Shown piece after piece: positions 8,431 to 16,055 of a stretch of 64,000 bases of DNA (position 1 is its first letter; every line of letters starts with the position of its first letter). The stretch covers positions 868,001 to 932,000 of the forward strand of contig NZ_CP025066.1 in the NCBI RefSeq assembly GCF_002952775.1, given 5' to 3'. This stretch comes from Halalkaliarchaeum desulfuricum. GTDB lineage: Archaea; Halobacteriota; Halobacteria; Halobacteriales; Haloferacaceae. The translations under genes and the position numbers were made by a program. The notes beneath the pieces are model-generated. The model was not told the DNA's origin. It did no database searches and saw nothing but the letters and a program-made list of their open reading frames with translations.

Positions 8431-9462
8431 TCACGCCTCGAACGACTCCACGATCGACTCGATCCGTTCGACCGCAGCTTCGATGTCGGCCCCGGAGACG
8501 TCGCGATGCGTACAGAGCCGGGTCGTGTACTCGTCGAAGGCGCCGGCGCCGACGCCCGCGTTCTCGCAGGCGGCGACGAACTCCTCGGCGGTCATTCCCA
8601 GCTCGCTCGAGTCGACGACGACGACGTTCGTCTCGGGTTCGGGAGACCTGAGTCCCTCGAGGTCGTCGAGTTCGCTCGCGAGCAGTCGGGCGTTCTCGTG
8701 GTCGTCGGCGAGTCGATCGACGTTCTCGAGCGCGACCAGTCCGGGGGCGGCGATCACGCCCGCCTGGCGCATCCCGCCGCCGAACAGCTTGCGGATCCGG
8801 CGCGCCTCCGCGATGAACTCCCTGGAGCCGGCGAGCATCGAACCCACCGGCGCGCCGAGCCCCTTCGAGAGACAGAACATCACCGAATCCACGTTCTCGA
8901 CCAGCTCGTCGGCCGGCGTGTCGAGGGCGACGCCCGCGTTGAATAACCGCGCGCCGTCGAGGTGGACCGGAACCCCCAGTTCGCCTGCGGTCTCGGCTGC
9001 AGCGTCGACGAACTCCTTCGGAACGGCGATCCCGCCCCGATAGTTGTGTGTGTTCTCCAGACAGAGCAGCCCGGTCCCGGGCCGGTGGAGGCTCTCTTCG
9101 ACGTACGCCTCCCACACCTGTTCTGGCGTGGGAACACACCGGTCGCCGGCGTCGACGAGCCGCGTCTGGACAGCCGACAGCTGCGCGGCGCCGCCAACCT
9201 CCCATCGGTGGATGTGAGACTCCTGTTCGAGGAGGAGCTCCTCGCCGCGGTCGGTGTGGACCCGGATCGCGATCTGGTTGCCCATCGTTCCCGACGGGAC
9301 GTACAGCGCCGCCTCCGTACCGACGAGTTCGGCCGCGCGTCGCTCGAGTTCGTTCACCGTGGGGTCGTCGCGATAGACGTCGTCGCCGACGTCGGCGTCG
9401 CGGGCGGCCTCGCGCATCCGATCCGAGGGCTTCGTGACCGTGTCAGAGCGGAGATCGATCAT
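8431..9462 (-). CDS. ltaE: Low-specificity L-threonine aldolase
   Basis: PLP enzyme of 343 residues that cleaves threonine or allo-threonine to glycine and acetaldehyde. Diagnostic blocks: MIDLRSDTVTKPSDRM at the N-terminus, ALYVPSGTMGNQIA, VHLDGARLFNA, and the PLP-lysine at residue 200 in MFCLSKGLGAPVGS, followed by KLFGGGMRQAG. The ATG at 9462 was chosen because MIDLRSDTVT is the conserved family start and a minus-strand TATA-like CTTATATCC lies about 30 bp upstream at 9488-9496. A longer in-frame ORF extending upstream is spurious. Threonine synthase lies 2 kb away, giving a loose threonine/glycine theme without an operon. Confidence 0.93.
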   Translation of the reverse strand: MIDLRSDTVTKPSDRMREAARDADVGDDVYRDDPTVNELERRAAELVGTEAALYVPSGTMGNQIAIRVHTDRGEELLLEQESHIHRWEVGGAAQLSAVQTRLVDAGDRCVPTPEQVWEAYVEESLHRPGTGLLCLENTHNYRGGIAVPKEFVDAAAETAGELGVPVHLDGARLFNAGVALDTPADELVENVDSVMFCLSKGLGAPVGSMLAGSREFIAEARRIRKLFGGGMRQAGVIAAPGLVALENVDRLADDHENARLLASELDDLEGLRSPEPETNVVVVDSSELGMTAEEFVAACENAGVGAGAFDEYTTRLCTHRDVSGADIEAAVERIESIVESFEA

Positions 9463-9547
9463 CGTCGGATCCGACGGCCGGCCCATGGATATAAGATACG
9501 GTACCCGACGGCGCCGTGTGTTCGCGACGCCGGATGTTGGGCGGCCT

Positions 9548-10279
9548 TCATCGCACGTACATCCAGTCGCTCGCGCCGTACTCGGGGAGGTGGATGCGAT
9601 GGGCCACGGGGCGGGCCTGGATCTGCCGCAGTTCGATCCGGGCGTCGAACGCGGAGGCGAACGGGAGCTCCCGTGCCCGCTCGTCCGACATCGCGACGTG
9701 GAAGTGCCCCATCCCGTCTGCCCCCCGAACCGAACTCGTGACGTCAGTGACGAACTCCGAAACCGTCGACGTGGGGTATCGATCGAGCAGGGGGCCAAGC
9801 GAGTCGACGCCGACCCGGAGCTGTGCCGGCTCGAGGTCCCGACCCGCCACGCAGTCGGCCATCCTGTTTTCCAGCTCCGCACGGAGGTTCGGGAGGGGAT
9901 CTTCGCCCTCCGGCGGCGGGAACTGCTCGGGTGTCGGATCGTCGCCGTCGAGCTCGTCCCGGTAGTCGACGAGATGCGTCTCGTCGTCGAGAATCGAGAC
10001 GCCGCCGGGGAACTTCACGGCCAGCGCGTCGACGTCGTCGCGGATCATCACGAGGATCCGGTACCGCTCCTCCCGAGGTGAACCGAGCAGCCGGGCGGTG
10101 ATCCGGTCGACTGCGGGACCGCCCGTGCTCTTCGTCACCAGCACGTTACAGCCCCGCTGTTTGATCTGCTGGAGCCGACGGGAGAGTTCTTCGTCCTCGT
10201 CGGCGGACTCGTCTGGAGCGGCAGCGTCGGCGGCGGCAGCGTCGGCGGCAGTGTCGTCCTCGCGGTCGCCGGAGACCAT
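9548..10279 (-). CDS. Haloarchaeal conserved protein of unknown function
   Basis: A 243-residue acidic protein with no function that I can name. The first ~35 residues are an Asp/Ala-rich low-complexity tail. The core holds a strand-helix pattern with GCNVLVTKSTGG near residues 43-54, where a P-loop might be expected but no GK[ST] is present, then RYRILVMIRDDVD. The C-terminal part has GADGMGHFHVAMSDERAREL. The layout resembles haloarchaeal proteins built on a degenerate KaiC/RecA-like core (DUF7504-type, from memory), but that is weak. A minus-strand TATA (TTATATAAAC, about 10300) 25 bp upstream supports the ATG. It is divergent from the aspartoacylase-like gene. Confidence 0.7.
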   Translation of the reverse strand: MVSGDREDDTAADAAAADAAAPDESADEDEELSRRLQQIKQRGCNVLVTKSTGGPAVDRITARLLGSPREERYRILVMIRDDVDALAVKFPGGVSILDDETHLVDYRDELDGDDPTPEQFPPPEGEDPLPNLRAELENRMADCVAGRDLEPAQLRVGVDSLGPLLDRYPTSTVSEFVTDVTSSVRGADGMGHFHVAMSDERARELPFASAFDARIELRQIQARPVAHRIHLPEYGASDWMYVR

Positions 10280-10394
10280 TTGTTCGGACTAGTTCGACAG
10301 TTTATATAATAGTTTGGAGGGCAGTATTGACTCCGGGCGGGACGCTCGACGACGGATCGAACCGATAAAGGCTCTCGCGTTCGAGTATCGGCCA

Positions 10395-11354
10395 ATGACG
10401 ATCAGCCTCGGTACCGCAAGCGCGGCACCCGGCGAACGCGACATCGGCCGCCTCGAAGTCGGGCAAGCGCGGGACGGGAGCACGGTCGGGCTCCCGGTCT
10501 GTGTTGTGAACGGCGTCTCCGACGGGAAGACGCTGTACGTGCAGGCCGTAAGCGACGGCGACGAGCTAAACGGGCTCGGCGTGTTGACGCGGGTCGTCCC
10601 GCAGCTCGACCCCGCATCGATGTCCGGGACAGTCATCGTGGTCGGGATCGTGAACCATTTCGGCTTCCAGGTCGGGAAACACCGCAACCCGATCGACGAC
10701 ACGAAGCTGAACCGGACCTACCCGGGCGACGAGCACGGCTCGACCAGCGAGCGCATCGCCGCCGCAACGTTCGACGCCGCAAAGGACGCGGATCTGATTA
10801 TCGATCTCCACCAGGGGTCGACGAGCCGGATGATAAACGAGGTCCGGGTTCGCTGCGGCCGGCGTCATCGGATGCACGCCGACTGCCTCCAGCTCGCGAA
10901 GGTGTTCGGCTGCGGCCACGTCTTCGACCAGAAGGGTCCGGACGGACAGCTCGCGCGGGTCGCCCCCGACGAGGGGATCCCGACGATCGATCCCGAACTG
11001 GGAGGCAGCGTCGGGTGGGACGAAACCTCCGTCCAGAAGGGCGTCGAGGGGATGTTCAACGTGTTGCGATACTACGGGTTAATCGAGGGGAACGTCGACC
11101 TGAACCCCCAGACTCGCGCGCGGGGATTCGACCAGTACGGTTCGCCGGTCGGGGGACTCATCCACTTTCGGAAAGACCTCGGCGACCGAGTGGTCGCCGG
11201 CGACGTGCTGTTTCGCGTGACGGGACCGTTCGGCGAAGAGAAAGCCCGAGTGACCGCCGACAGCGACGGCGTCTTCTGGCGGTGTCGCCGCCTGCCCCAG
11301 GTTGCGACCGGCGAATACGTCTGTTCGGTGGGTACCGACGTCGACGAGTACTGA
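10395..11354 (+). CDS. Succinylglutamate desuccinylase/aspartoacylase family protein
   Basis: A 319-residue zinc hydrolase of the AstE/AspA carboxypeptidase-like family. The metal site is seen as NRTYPGDEHGSTSER and, further on, LIIDLHQGSTSRMINEVRVR (His ligand). The usual N-terminal HG.E zinc motif appears here as VNGVSDGKTLYV, so one ligand may differ from the classical form. The C-terminal ~90 residues look like a biotinyl/lipoyl-like beta domain (VAGDVLFRVTGPFGE), as in many members. Substrates are N-acyl amino acids or related amides; the exact one is unknown. It overlaps the threonine synthase start by one base (TGATG), so the two are probably co-translated. The ATG at 10395 fits the family start better than the longer frame from 10314. 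Confidence 0.75.
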   Translation: MTISLGTASAAPGERDIGRLEVGQARDGSTVGLPVCVVNGVSDGKTLYVQAVSDGDELNGLGVLTRVVPQLDPASMSGTVIVVGIVNHFGFQVGKHRNPIDDTKLNRTYPGDEHGSTSERIAAATFDAAKDADLIIDLHQGSTSRMINEVRVRCGRRHRMHADCLQLAKVFGCGHVFDQKGPDGQLARVAPDEGIPTIDPELGGSVGWDETSVQKGVEGMFNVLRYYGLIEGNVDLNPQTRARGFDQYGSPVGGLIHFRKDLGDRVVAGDVLFRVTGPFGEEKARVTADSDGVFWRCRRLPQVATGEYVCSVGTDVDEY

Positions 11355-12535
11355 TGAGTGGTGACTCCTCCGAATCCGGATCCGGGCCATCGACGCCGAG
11401 ATCCCTCATCTGTCCCGTGTGCGGAACACGCTATCCGGACCGGTGGCGGTGTCGCTGCGGGTCGCCGCTCCGGTTCGACTGGGAACCCACAGGCCTCAGC
11501 GATGAGCCGCCGGATTCGGGGGGGTTCGACACAGGCTCGGGACTCTGGAGTTTCACGGAGCTGCTCCCAATCGGCGACGACCCGAGAGATCGCGTCAGCC
11601 TGGGGGAAGGAATGACGCCGCTCGTGGACGCCGACCGCCAGCCCCCGCAAACGGGAACGGACCGTCCCGCGTGGAACGCCGACTTCAAACTGGAGTACGT
11701 GTTTCCGACGGGATCGTTCAAGGATAGAGGGGCGACGACGATCCTGACGCGGGCCCGGGAGCTGGGCGTCGATCGAGTCGTCGAGGACTCCTCGGGCAAC
11801 GCCGGCGCCGCAATCGCCACCTACGCCGCCCGGGCGGGGATCGACGCCGAGATCTTCGTCCCGGCGGCGACAAAGCAGTCGAAGCTCCGCGCGATCGAGC
11901 GCGCTGGAGCGACGACGGTCCGCGTGGAGGGAACCCGCAGCGACGTCACCGACGCCTGCATCCGGGCGGTCGAATCGGGCGACGCCTGGTACGCGAGCCA
12001 CGCCTACGACCCCGCCTTCTTCGAGGGGGCGGCGACGTTCGCCTACGAAGTTGCCCTCCAGCGCGACTGGAACGTTCCCGACGCCGTCGTCACCCCGCTC
12101 GGCCACGGGACGCTGTTTTTGGGCGCGTATCTCGGATTCAAACGGCTCGAGGCGGCGGGCTGGATCGACCGGCTCCCCCGACTGTTGGGCGCGCAGGCGG
12201 CCGGCGTCGCGCCGGTGGTCCGAAAGCGTCACGGCGAGGGAGCCGCCGAACCGGACGATGGAGAACACAACGACGTCGCCGACGGCATCCAGATCTCCGA
12301 GCCGGTCCAGCTGGACCGGATCCTCGAGGCGATCGACGAAACCGACGGCGACGCGATCGCGATCACCAGGTCCGCCACGGAGCAGGAACTCGATCGGCTC
12401 CACGCCGCGGGCTTTTATACCGAGCCGACGTGTGCAGTGGCGCCTGCGGCGCTGCGGGAGTACCGGCGCCGTGGCGTCGTGGCGCCCGACGACGACGTGG
12501 TCGTGCCGCTGACTGGCAGCGGATTGAAGACCTGA
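11354..12535 (+). CDS. thrC: Threonine synthase-like PLP enzyme
   Basis: A 393-residue fold-type II PLP enzyme. It opens with a zinc-ribbon-like CPVCGTRYPDRWRCRCG segment typical of archaeal threonine synthases. The core contains SLGEGMTPLV, the PLP-lysine at residue 123 in PTGSFKDRGAT, the phosphate loop SSGNAGAAIA and the C-terminal PLTGSGLKT. It converts O-phosphohomoserine to threonine. In haloarchaea several paralogues exist, some of them probably with other beta-replacement activities, so assignment to the main pathway enzyme is likely but not certain. It is translationally coupled to the preceding hydrolase. A hairpin with a T-run at 12654-12675 lies about 120 bp downstream. Confidence 0.88.
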   Translation: MSGDSSESGSGPSTPRSLICPVCGTRYPDRWRCRCGSPLRFDWEPTGLSDEPPDSGGFDTGSGLWSFTELLPIGDDPRDRVSLGEGMTPLVDADRQPPQTGTDRPAWNADFKLEYVFPTGSFKDRGATTILTRARELGVDRVVEDSSGNAGAAIATYAARAGIDAEIFVPAATKQSKLRAIERAGATTVRVEGTRSDVTDACIRAVESGDAWYASHAYDPAFFEGAATFAYEVALQRDWNVPDAVVTPLGHGTLFLGAYLGFKRLEAAGWIDRLPRLLGAQAAGVAPVVRKRHGEGAAEPDDGEHNDVADGIQISEPVQLDRILEAIDETDGDAIAITRSATEQELDRLHAAGFYTEPTCAVAPAALREYRRRGVVAPDDDVVVPLTGSGLKT

Positions 12536-12653
12536 GAGCCGACGTTTCAGCTCACAGATATCGCGTCCGTGGCACCGAGGTCATCGTCACGAACGACGTG
12601 GGGGACGCTACCGAGGAAACGATCTGGGGATGGCAAAATCCATCGCCGTGGAG

Positions 12654-12675
12654 GAAGCGTTGTTACGCTTCTTTT
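12654..12675 (+). terminator. Hairpin plus T-run after thrC
   Basis: Perfect 7-bp stem GAAGCGT, loop TGTT, ACGCTTC, followed by TTTT. It sits past thrC and runs into the last codons of the convergent regulator gene. The shape is a hairpin terminator; haloarchaea mostly use T-runs, so its role is inferred. Confidence 0.45.
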
Positions 12676-13634
12676 GGTTCCGTCCCCCGCTCGCGGATGA
12701 CCTCCCTGATCTCGTCTGGGTCGTCCATCCCGGCAAGCTCCTCACACGAGACCAGCGCCGTGCCGTCGACGGACTCCTTGCGGGCGTCCGACTCGGTGAA
12801 GTACACCGACTGTGTCCGGGTCACCCGACCGATCGAAGACATCAGCCGGGCGCGCTTCTCGGCGCTTTTGGTGAACTCCGAGTGGCCAGTGAGCACCCGC
12901 ATCCGCTGTTCGGCGACGTCCTCGCCGACCGCTTTGAACGGCGCCCGCTCCGTCGGGTGGACCGTGAATCCGGCGCGGGACAGCACCGCGACCACGTGGT
13001 GGTCGTCGGGGTCCGCGTCCGGGGCGTCCGGTGTCGGCTCCGCGTCGCGAACCTCCTCGGCCCCCTCGAGTACGTCTACCGGGTTCGAGAAGGGCCGGTC
13101 GAACAGGTCCTCCAGCTCGGCGGCGACCTCGATCGAGGCGTTCATTCCGTCCTCGTACTTCGAGACGGTCCGCCGGGAGACGCCAAGCTCCTTGGCGAGC
13201 TTGCCCAGCGACCAGCCGCGCTGTTCCCGCTCGTCTGACAGCACGTCGCCGTCGATGCTGACGTACAACCCGCCCGGCGCCGCGTAGATCAGCGGCGGCA
13301 CCTCCTCGACGAACAGGTCGTAGGCAGTGTCGGGGTGAATGACCGGTACCCCGTGTCTGAAGTACACCACGCCCGGTTTCAGCTCCTCGTTTCGGGTCCG
13401 GAGCCCGAGCAGGATCGGGGTCGCCTCGAGGTACTCGCCGAGCCGCCGCATCTCCTCGCCCGTACCGGCGTCCAGCGCGTCGACGTTGCCCAGAACCTTC
13501 AAAAGCAGGAGGTCCTCGCCCCGCCGCGCTGCGAGATCGAAACTCTTCGGACGGACGGCACACCGGTCGCTGACGAGGAAGCCGGCGTCCTCGAGCATGG
13601 CGACCACGTTTTCGACCAGCGCCATCCGTGACAT
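12663..13634 (-). CDS. COG1395-type archaeal HTH regulator
   Basis: A 323-residue conserved archaeal regulator. The N-terminal ~110 residues resemble a restriction-like or nucleotide-sensing module ([19 protein letters not shown]). A Cro/CI-type HTH lies at about 130-190: [20 protein letters not shown], then [17 protein letters not shown]. The C-terminal ~130 residues hold a second alpha/beta domain ([22 protein letters not shown]) that repeats the N-terminal pattern. The family is widespread in Euryarchaeota and annotated only as putative transcriptional regulator. The ATG at 13634 is preceded by AT-rich DNA and by a palindrome at 13683-13694 that could be its operator. It is divergent from tiaS. 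Confidence 0.85.
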   Translation of the reverse strand: MSRMALVENVVAMLEDAGFLVSDRCAVRPKSFDLAARRGEDLLLLKVLGNVDALDAGTGEEMRRLGEYLEATPILLGLRTRNEELKPGVVYFRHGVPVIHPDTAYDLFVEEVPPLIYAAPGGLYVSIDGDVLSDEREQRGWSLGKLAKELGVSRRTVSKYEDGMNASIEVAAELEDLFDRPFSNPVDVLEGAEEVRDAEPTPDAPDADPDDHHVVAVLSRAGFTVHPTERAPFKAVGEDVAEQRMRVLTGHSEFTKSAEKRARLMSSIGRVTRTQSVYFTESDARKESVDGTALVSCEELAGMDDPDEIREVIRERGTEPKEA

Positions 13635-13682
13635 ACTGAAATGTAAGTGACTTCCCGCATATATGTGTTGTGGGAATTTCGG

Positions 13683-13694
13683 AATACCGGTATT
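13683..13694. promoter_or_regulatory. Palindromic operator candidate
   Basis: Perfect 12-bp palindrome AATACCGGTATT in the divergent gap between the HTH regulator and tiaS. It is flanked by TATA-like elements on both sides (ATATATG near 13660 for the minus gene; TTTATATTG near 13732 for tiaS). This is consistent with autoregulation by the adjacent HTH protein; binding is inferred. Confidence 0.4.
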
Positions 13695-13793
13695 ACGCCG
13701 TCTGGCGGTTTTACTTCCGAACTCCGGGTCATTTATATTGAACCGCTCTCCGATCGCGTAACCGCCTTATCCGACCGTCAACTACTGCCGACA

Positions 13794-15164
13794 GTGACGC
13801 AGTCGACAGCGACGATCGTGGGCGTCGACGACACCGACTCCCGCGAACGCGGGATGTGTACGACCTACCTCGCGGCACGGCTCGCCGAGCGCATCGAGGC
13901 GGCAGGCGGCGGGGTCCGGCGGCAGCTGCTGGTTCGGCTCAACCCGGCAGTCCCGCACAAAACCCGGGGGAACGCGGCGCTCGCGCTGCACGCCGACGTC
14001 GACCCCGATCTGGCGCTGGAGCTGGTTCGCGAGGAACTGACCGGGCTCGCGATCGCTGACGATCCCCGAACCTCTCCGGGCACGGTTGTGGCCGACGTCG
14101 AACCGGCGGCGGTACCGGAAGACGTCGCGGCGTTCGCCCGCGGGGCGATGCGGGAGTTTCACGACCTCGCGGACGCGATCAATCTGATCGAGCGTCACGG
14201 CTGGGAGCACGAGGGGTTCGGCGGTGGAAAAACGGAGGCATCTGGAGAGCCCAGCGCAGACGACGCCGTCGGCCGGGGACGCATCGGCGCACTCGCGGCA
14301 GTCGGCGCCTGGCGGGCGTTCGACGACTGGACGAGCGAACACATTGCCTACCGGGAGTTCGACCGGTGTGGCACGCCCCGGGAAGTCGACGTCGACAGCG
14401 TCTTCGAGGCCGCAGACTTTGGGTATCCGACCGTGTGGGACACCGTCGACCGGGCGGAGGGGGAGGCGGTCTGCGTGCCGAACGCGCCGGGGCCGATCCT
14501 CTATGGCATTCGGGGGGACGACCCCGACGCCTGCCGTGCGGTCGCCCATCGAATCGACGCCGAACCGGTCGAGCGGACGGCGACGTTCCTGACGAACCAG
14601 GGGGCCGACGCCCACCTCGCACCCGGAGAGATCGGCTCGCTCCGCGACGGGGCGGGCTACCGGATCGAAGGGATCGTCGCGAGCAAACCGGAGACGCGCC
14701 GCGGCGGGCACGTGTTCTTCGAACTCGCCGGTCCCGAGGGGCCAGGGGACGGCCCGTCGGATTCGGAAACGAACGACTCCCCGACCGTCGACTGTGCGGC
14801 CTTCGAGCCGACGAAGCGGTTCCGGGACCGCGTCCGGGCGCTCCGGTCCGGGGATCGGATCACCGCCTGCGGCGAACACACCGACGGCACACTCAAACTC
14901 GAGAAGTTCGCCGTCAGGGAGCTGGTCGAGACCGAGCGCGTCAACCCGACCTGCCCCGAGTGCGACCGATCGATGTCGTCCGCCGGACGCACTCAGGGGT
15001 ACCGGTGTCGCGACTGCGGGACCGAGGCCGAACGGAAACGGGAGCAACCGATCGATCGGGAACTCGAGGAGGGATGGTACGAGGTGCCGCCGTGTGCCCG
15101 GCGCCACGTCGCGAAACCGCTCGTCAGGGGCGGGTTCGACGCGGACGTGCATCCAGAACGGTAG
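13794..15164 (+). CDS. tiaS: tRNA(Ile2) agmatinylcytidine synthetase TiaS
   Basis: A 456-residue archaeal enzyme that attaches agmatine to C34 of tRNA-Ile(CAU), letting it read AUA. The N-terminus, IVGVDDTDSRERGMCTTYL, is the kinase-like ATP/Mg site of the family. VPHKTRGNAALAL and the FGGGKTEASGE region follow, then an OB-fold (YRIEGIVASKPETRRGGHVFF). It ends with a zinc ribbon of two CxxC pairs (CPECDRS ... CRDCG). The start is the GTG at 13794, because the family N-terminus begins directly there and the longer frame upstream crosses the promoter region. It is essential in archaea that use this decoding route. Confidence 0.93.
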   Translation: MTQSTATIVGVDDTDSRERGMCTTYLAARLAERIEAAGGGVRRQLLVRLNPAVPHKTRGNAALALHADVDPDLALELVREELTGLAIADDPRTSPGTVVADVEPAAVPEDVAAFARGAMREFHDLADAINLIERHGWEHEGFGGGKTEASGEPSADDAVGRGRIGALAAVGAWRAFDDWTSEHIAYREFDRCGTPREVDVDSVFEAADFGYPTVWDTVDRAEGEAVCVPNAPGPILYGIRGDDPDACRAVAHRIDAEPVERTATFLTNQGADAHLAPGEIGSLRDGAGYRIEGIVASKPETRRGGHVFFELAGPEGPGDGPSDSETNDSPTVDCAAFEPTKRFRDRVRALRSGDRITACGEHTDGTLKLEKFAVRELVETERVNPTCPECDRSMSSAGRTQGYRCRDCGTEAERKREQPIDRELEEGWYEVPPCARRHVAKPLVRGGFDADVHPER

Positions 15165-15188
15165 GACGGAGTTCGCGTTCGTTCGGCG

Positions 15189-15977
15189 TCACGGTCGACT
15201 GCCGGGCTTCACGCAGGCGCGTTCCTCACAGACCCTGGCGGCGATCCGCCGGAGCTTCCGGTGTAATCCGGGGGAGGCCGCCTCCGGACAGCTGTCGACG
15301 ATGTCGGCGATGGTCCCGTCGAGCGAGTCCCGCGGGCGGGCGACGGCCGCGTTCCCCGTGGTCGCCTCCGTGGCGAGCGTCCAGCCGAACGCGGCACCGC
15401 CCTCCTCGAGGCGGTCGAGCGTCGCCCCCTCGAGGCCCCCGAGGACCCCCGCGAGCCGCGCGGCGGCCCCACCCAGGACCGCTGGGGCAGTGTGGTCGAA
15501 CCTGATCACGCCACCGTCTTCCGGGGACGCGACCGCGGAGAACTGTCGCCCTTCGAACTGGCCTTCGTGGGTCCGGATGCTCGCGCGGGTCAACACCGAG
15601 AAACACTGGGCAACCAACGGCGCCGGGGCGTCGAGTCGGCCGAGGCGTTCGAACGCCCGCGCCTGGAGGTAATCCCCCGAGAGGATTGCGCGGTCGTCCT
15701 CCCGGGCCGTTCGGCCGGACGGCGACACATCCTCCAGGATCCGTCCGTGAACGAGCGCCTGGAGGTACGAAAGTTCAAGCGACACGGCGGCAGGAAACGG
15801 ATCGGCGATGTCGGTCCCGACCGCGTCGACGAGCGCCAGAAACAGGTGTCCGCGGACGTATTCGGATGGCCATCGATCGCGGATCGAGTCGAACTCGACG
15901 TCGGCGTGCGGGCTGGTGAGTGTCCGCTCCAGGGACCGCTCGATCCGGGCGCTCCGGGCGTCGAGACGCTCGGTCAT
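15189..15977 (-). CDS. Polyprenyl-synthase-like protein lacking Asp-rich motifs
   Basis: A 262-residue all-helical protein. Helix spacing and residual motifs follow trans-isoprenyl diphosphate synthases: AAVSLELSYLQALVHGRILEDV sits where the first DDxxD helix should be, and DDRAILSGDYLQARAFERL matches the ILAGDYLLA block. The catalytic DDxxD motifs are missing: the first is replaced by LEDVSPSG, and no second motif is visible where DDxxD is expected. It may be a non-catalytic partner of a true synthase (one lies at 23428) or have a different role. It is convergent with tiaS. The functional call is inference; the sequence resemblance is what I see. Confidence 0.6.
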   Translation of the reverse strand: MTERLDARSARIERSLERTLTSPHADVEFDSIRDRWPSEYVRGHLFLALVDAVGTDIADPFPAAVSLELSYLQALVHGRILEDVSPSGRTAREDDRAILSGDYLQARAFERLGRLDAPAPLVAQCFSVLTRASIRTHEGQFEGRQFSAVASPEDGGVIRFDHTAPAVLGGAAARLAGVLGGLEGATLDRLEEGGAAFGWTLATEATTGNAAVARPRDSLDGTIADIVDSCPEAASPGLHRKLRRIAARVCEERACVKPGSRP

Positions 15978-16055
15978 CGTCGGTCGGACAGTCGACCGCT
16001 AGCTATAACGGTTTTTCGGCCATGCCGGGAAATCGACCGACTGAAGCGGGTCGGC

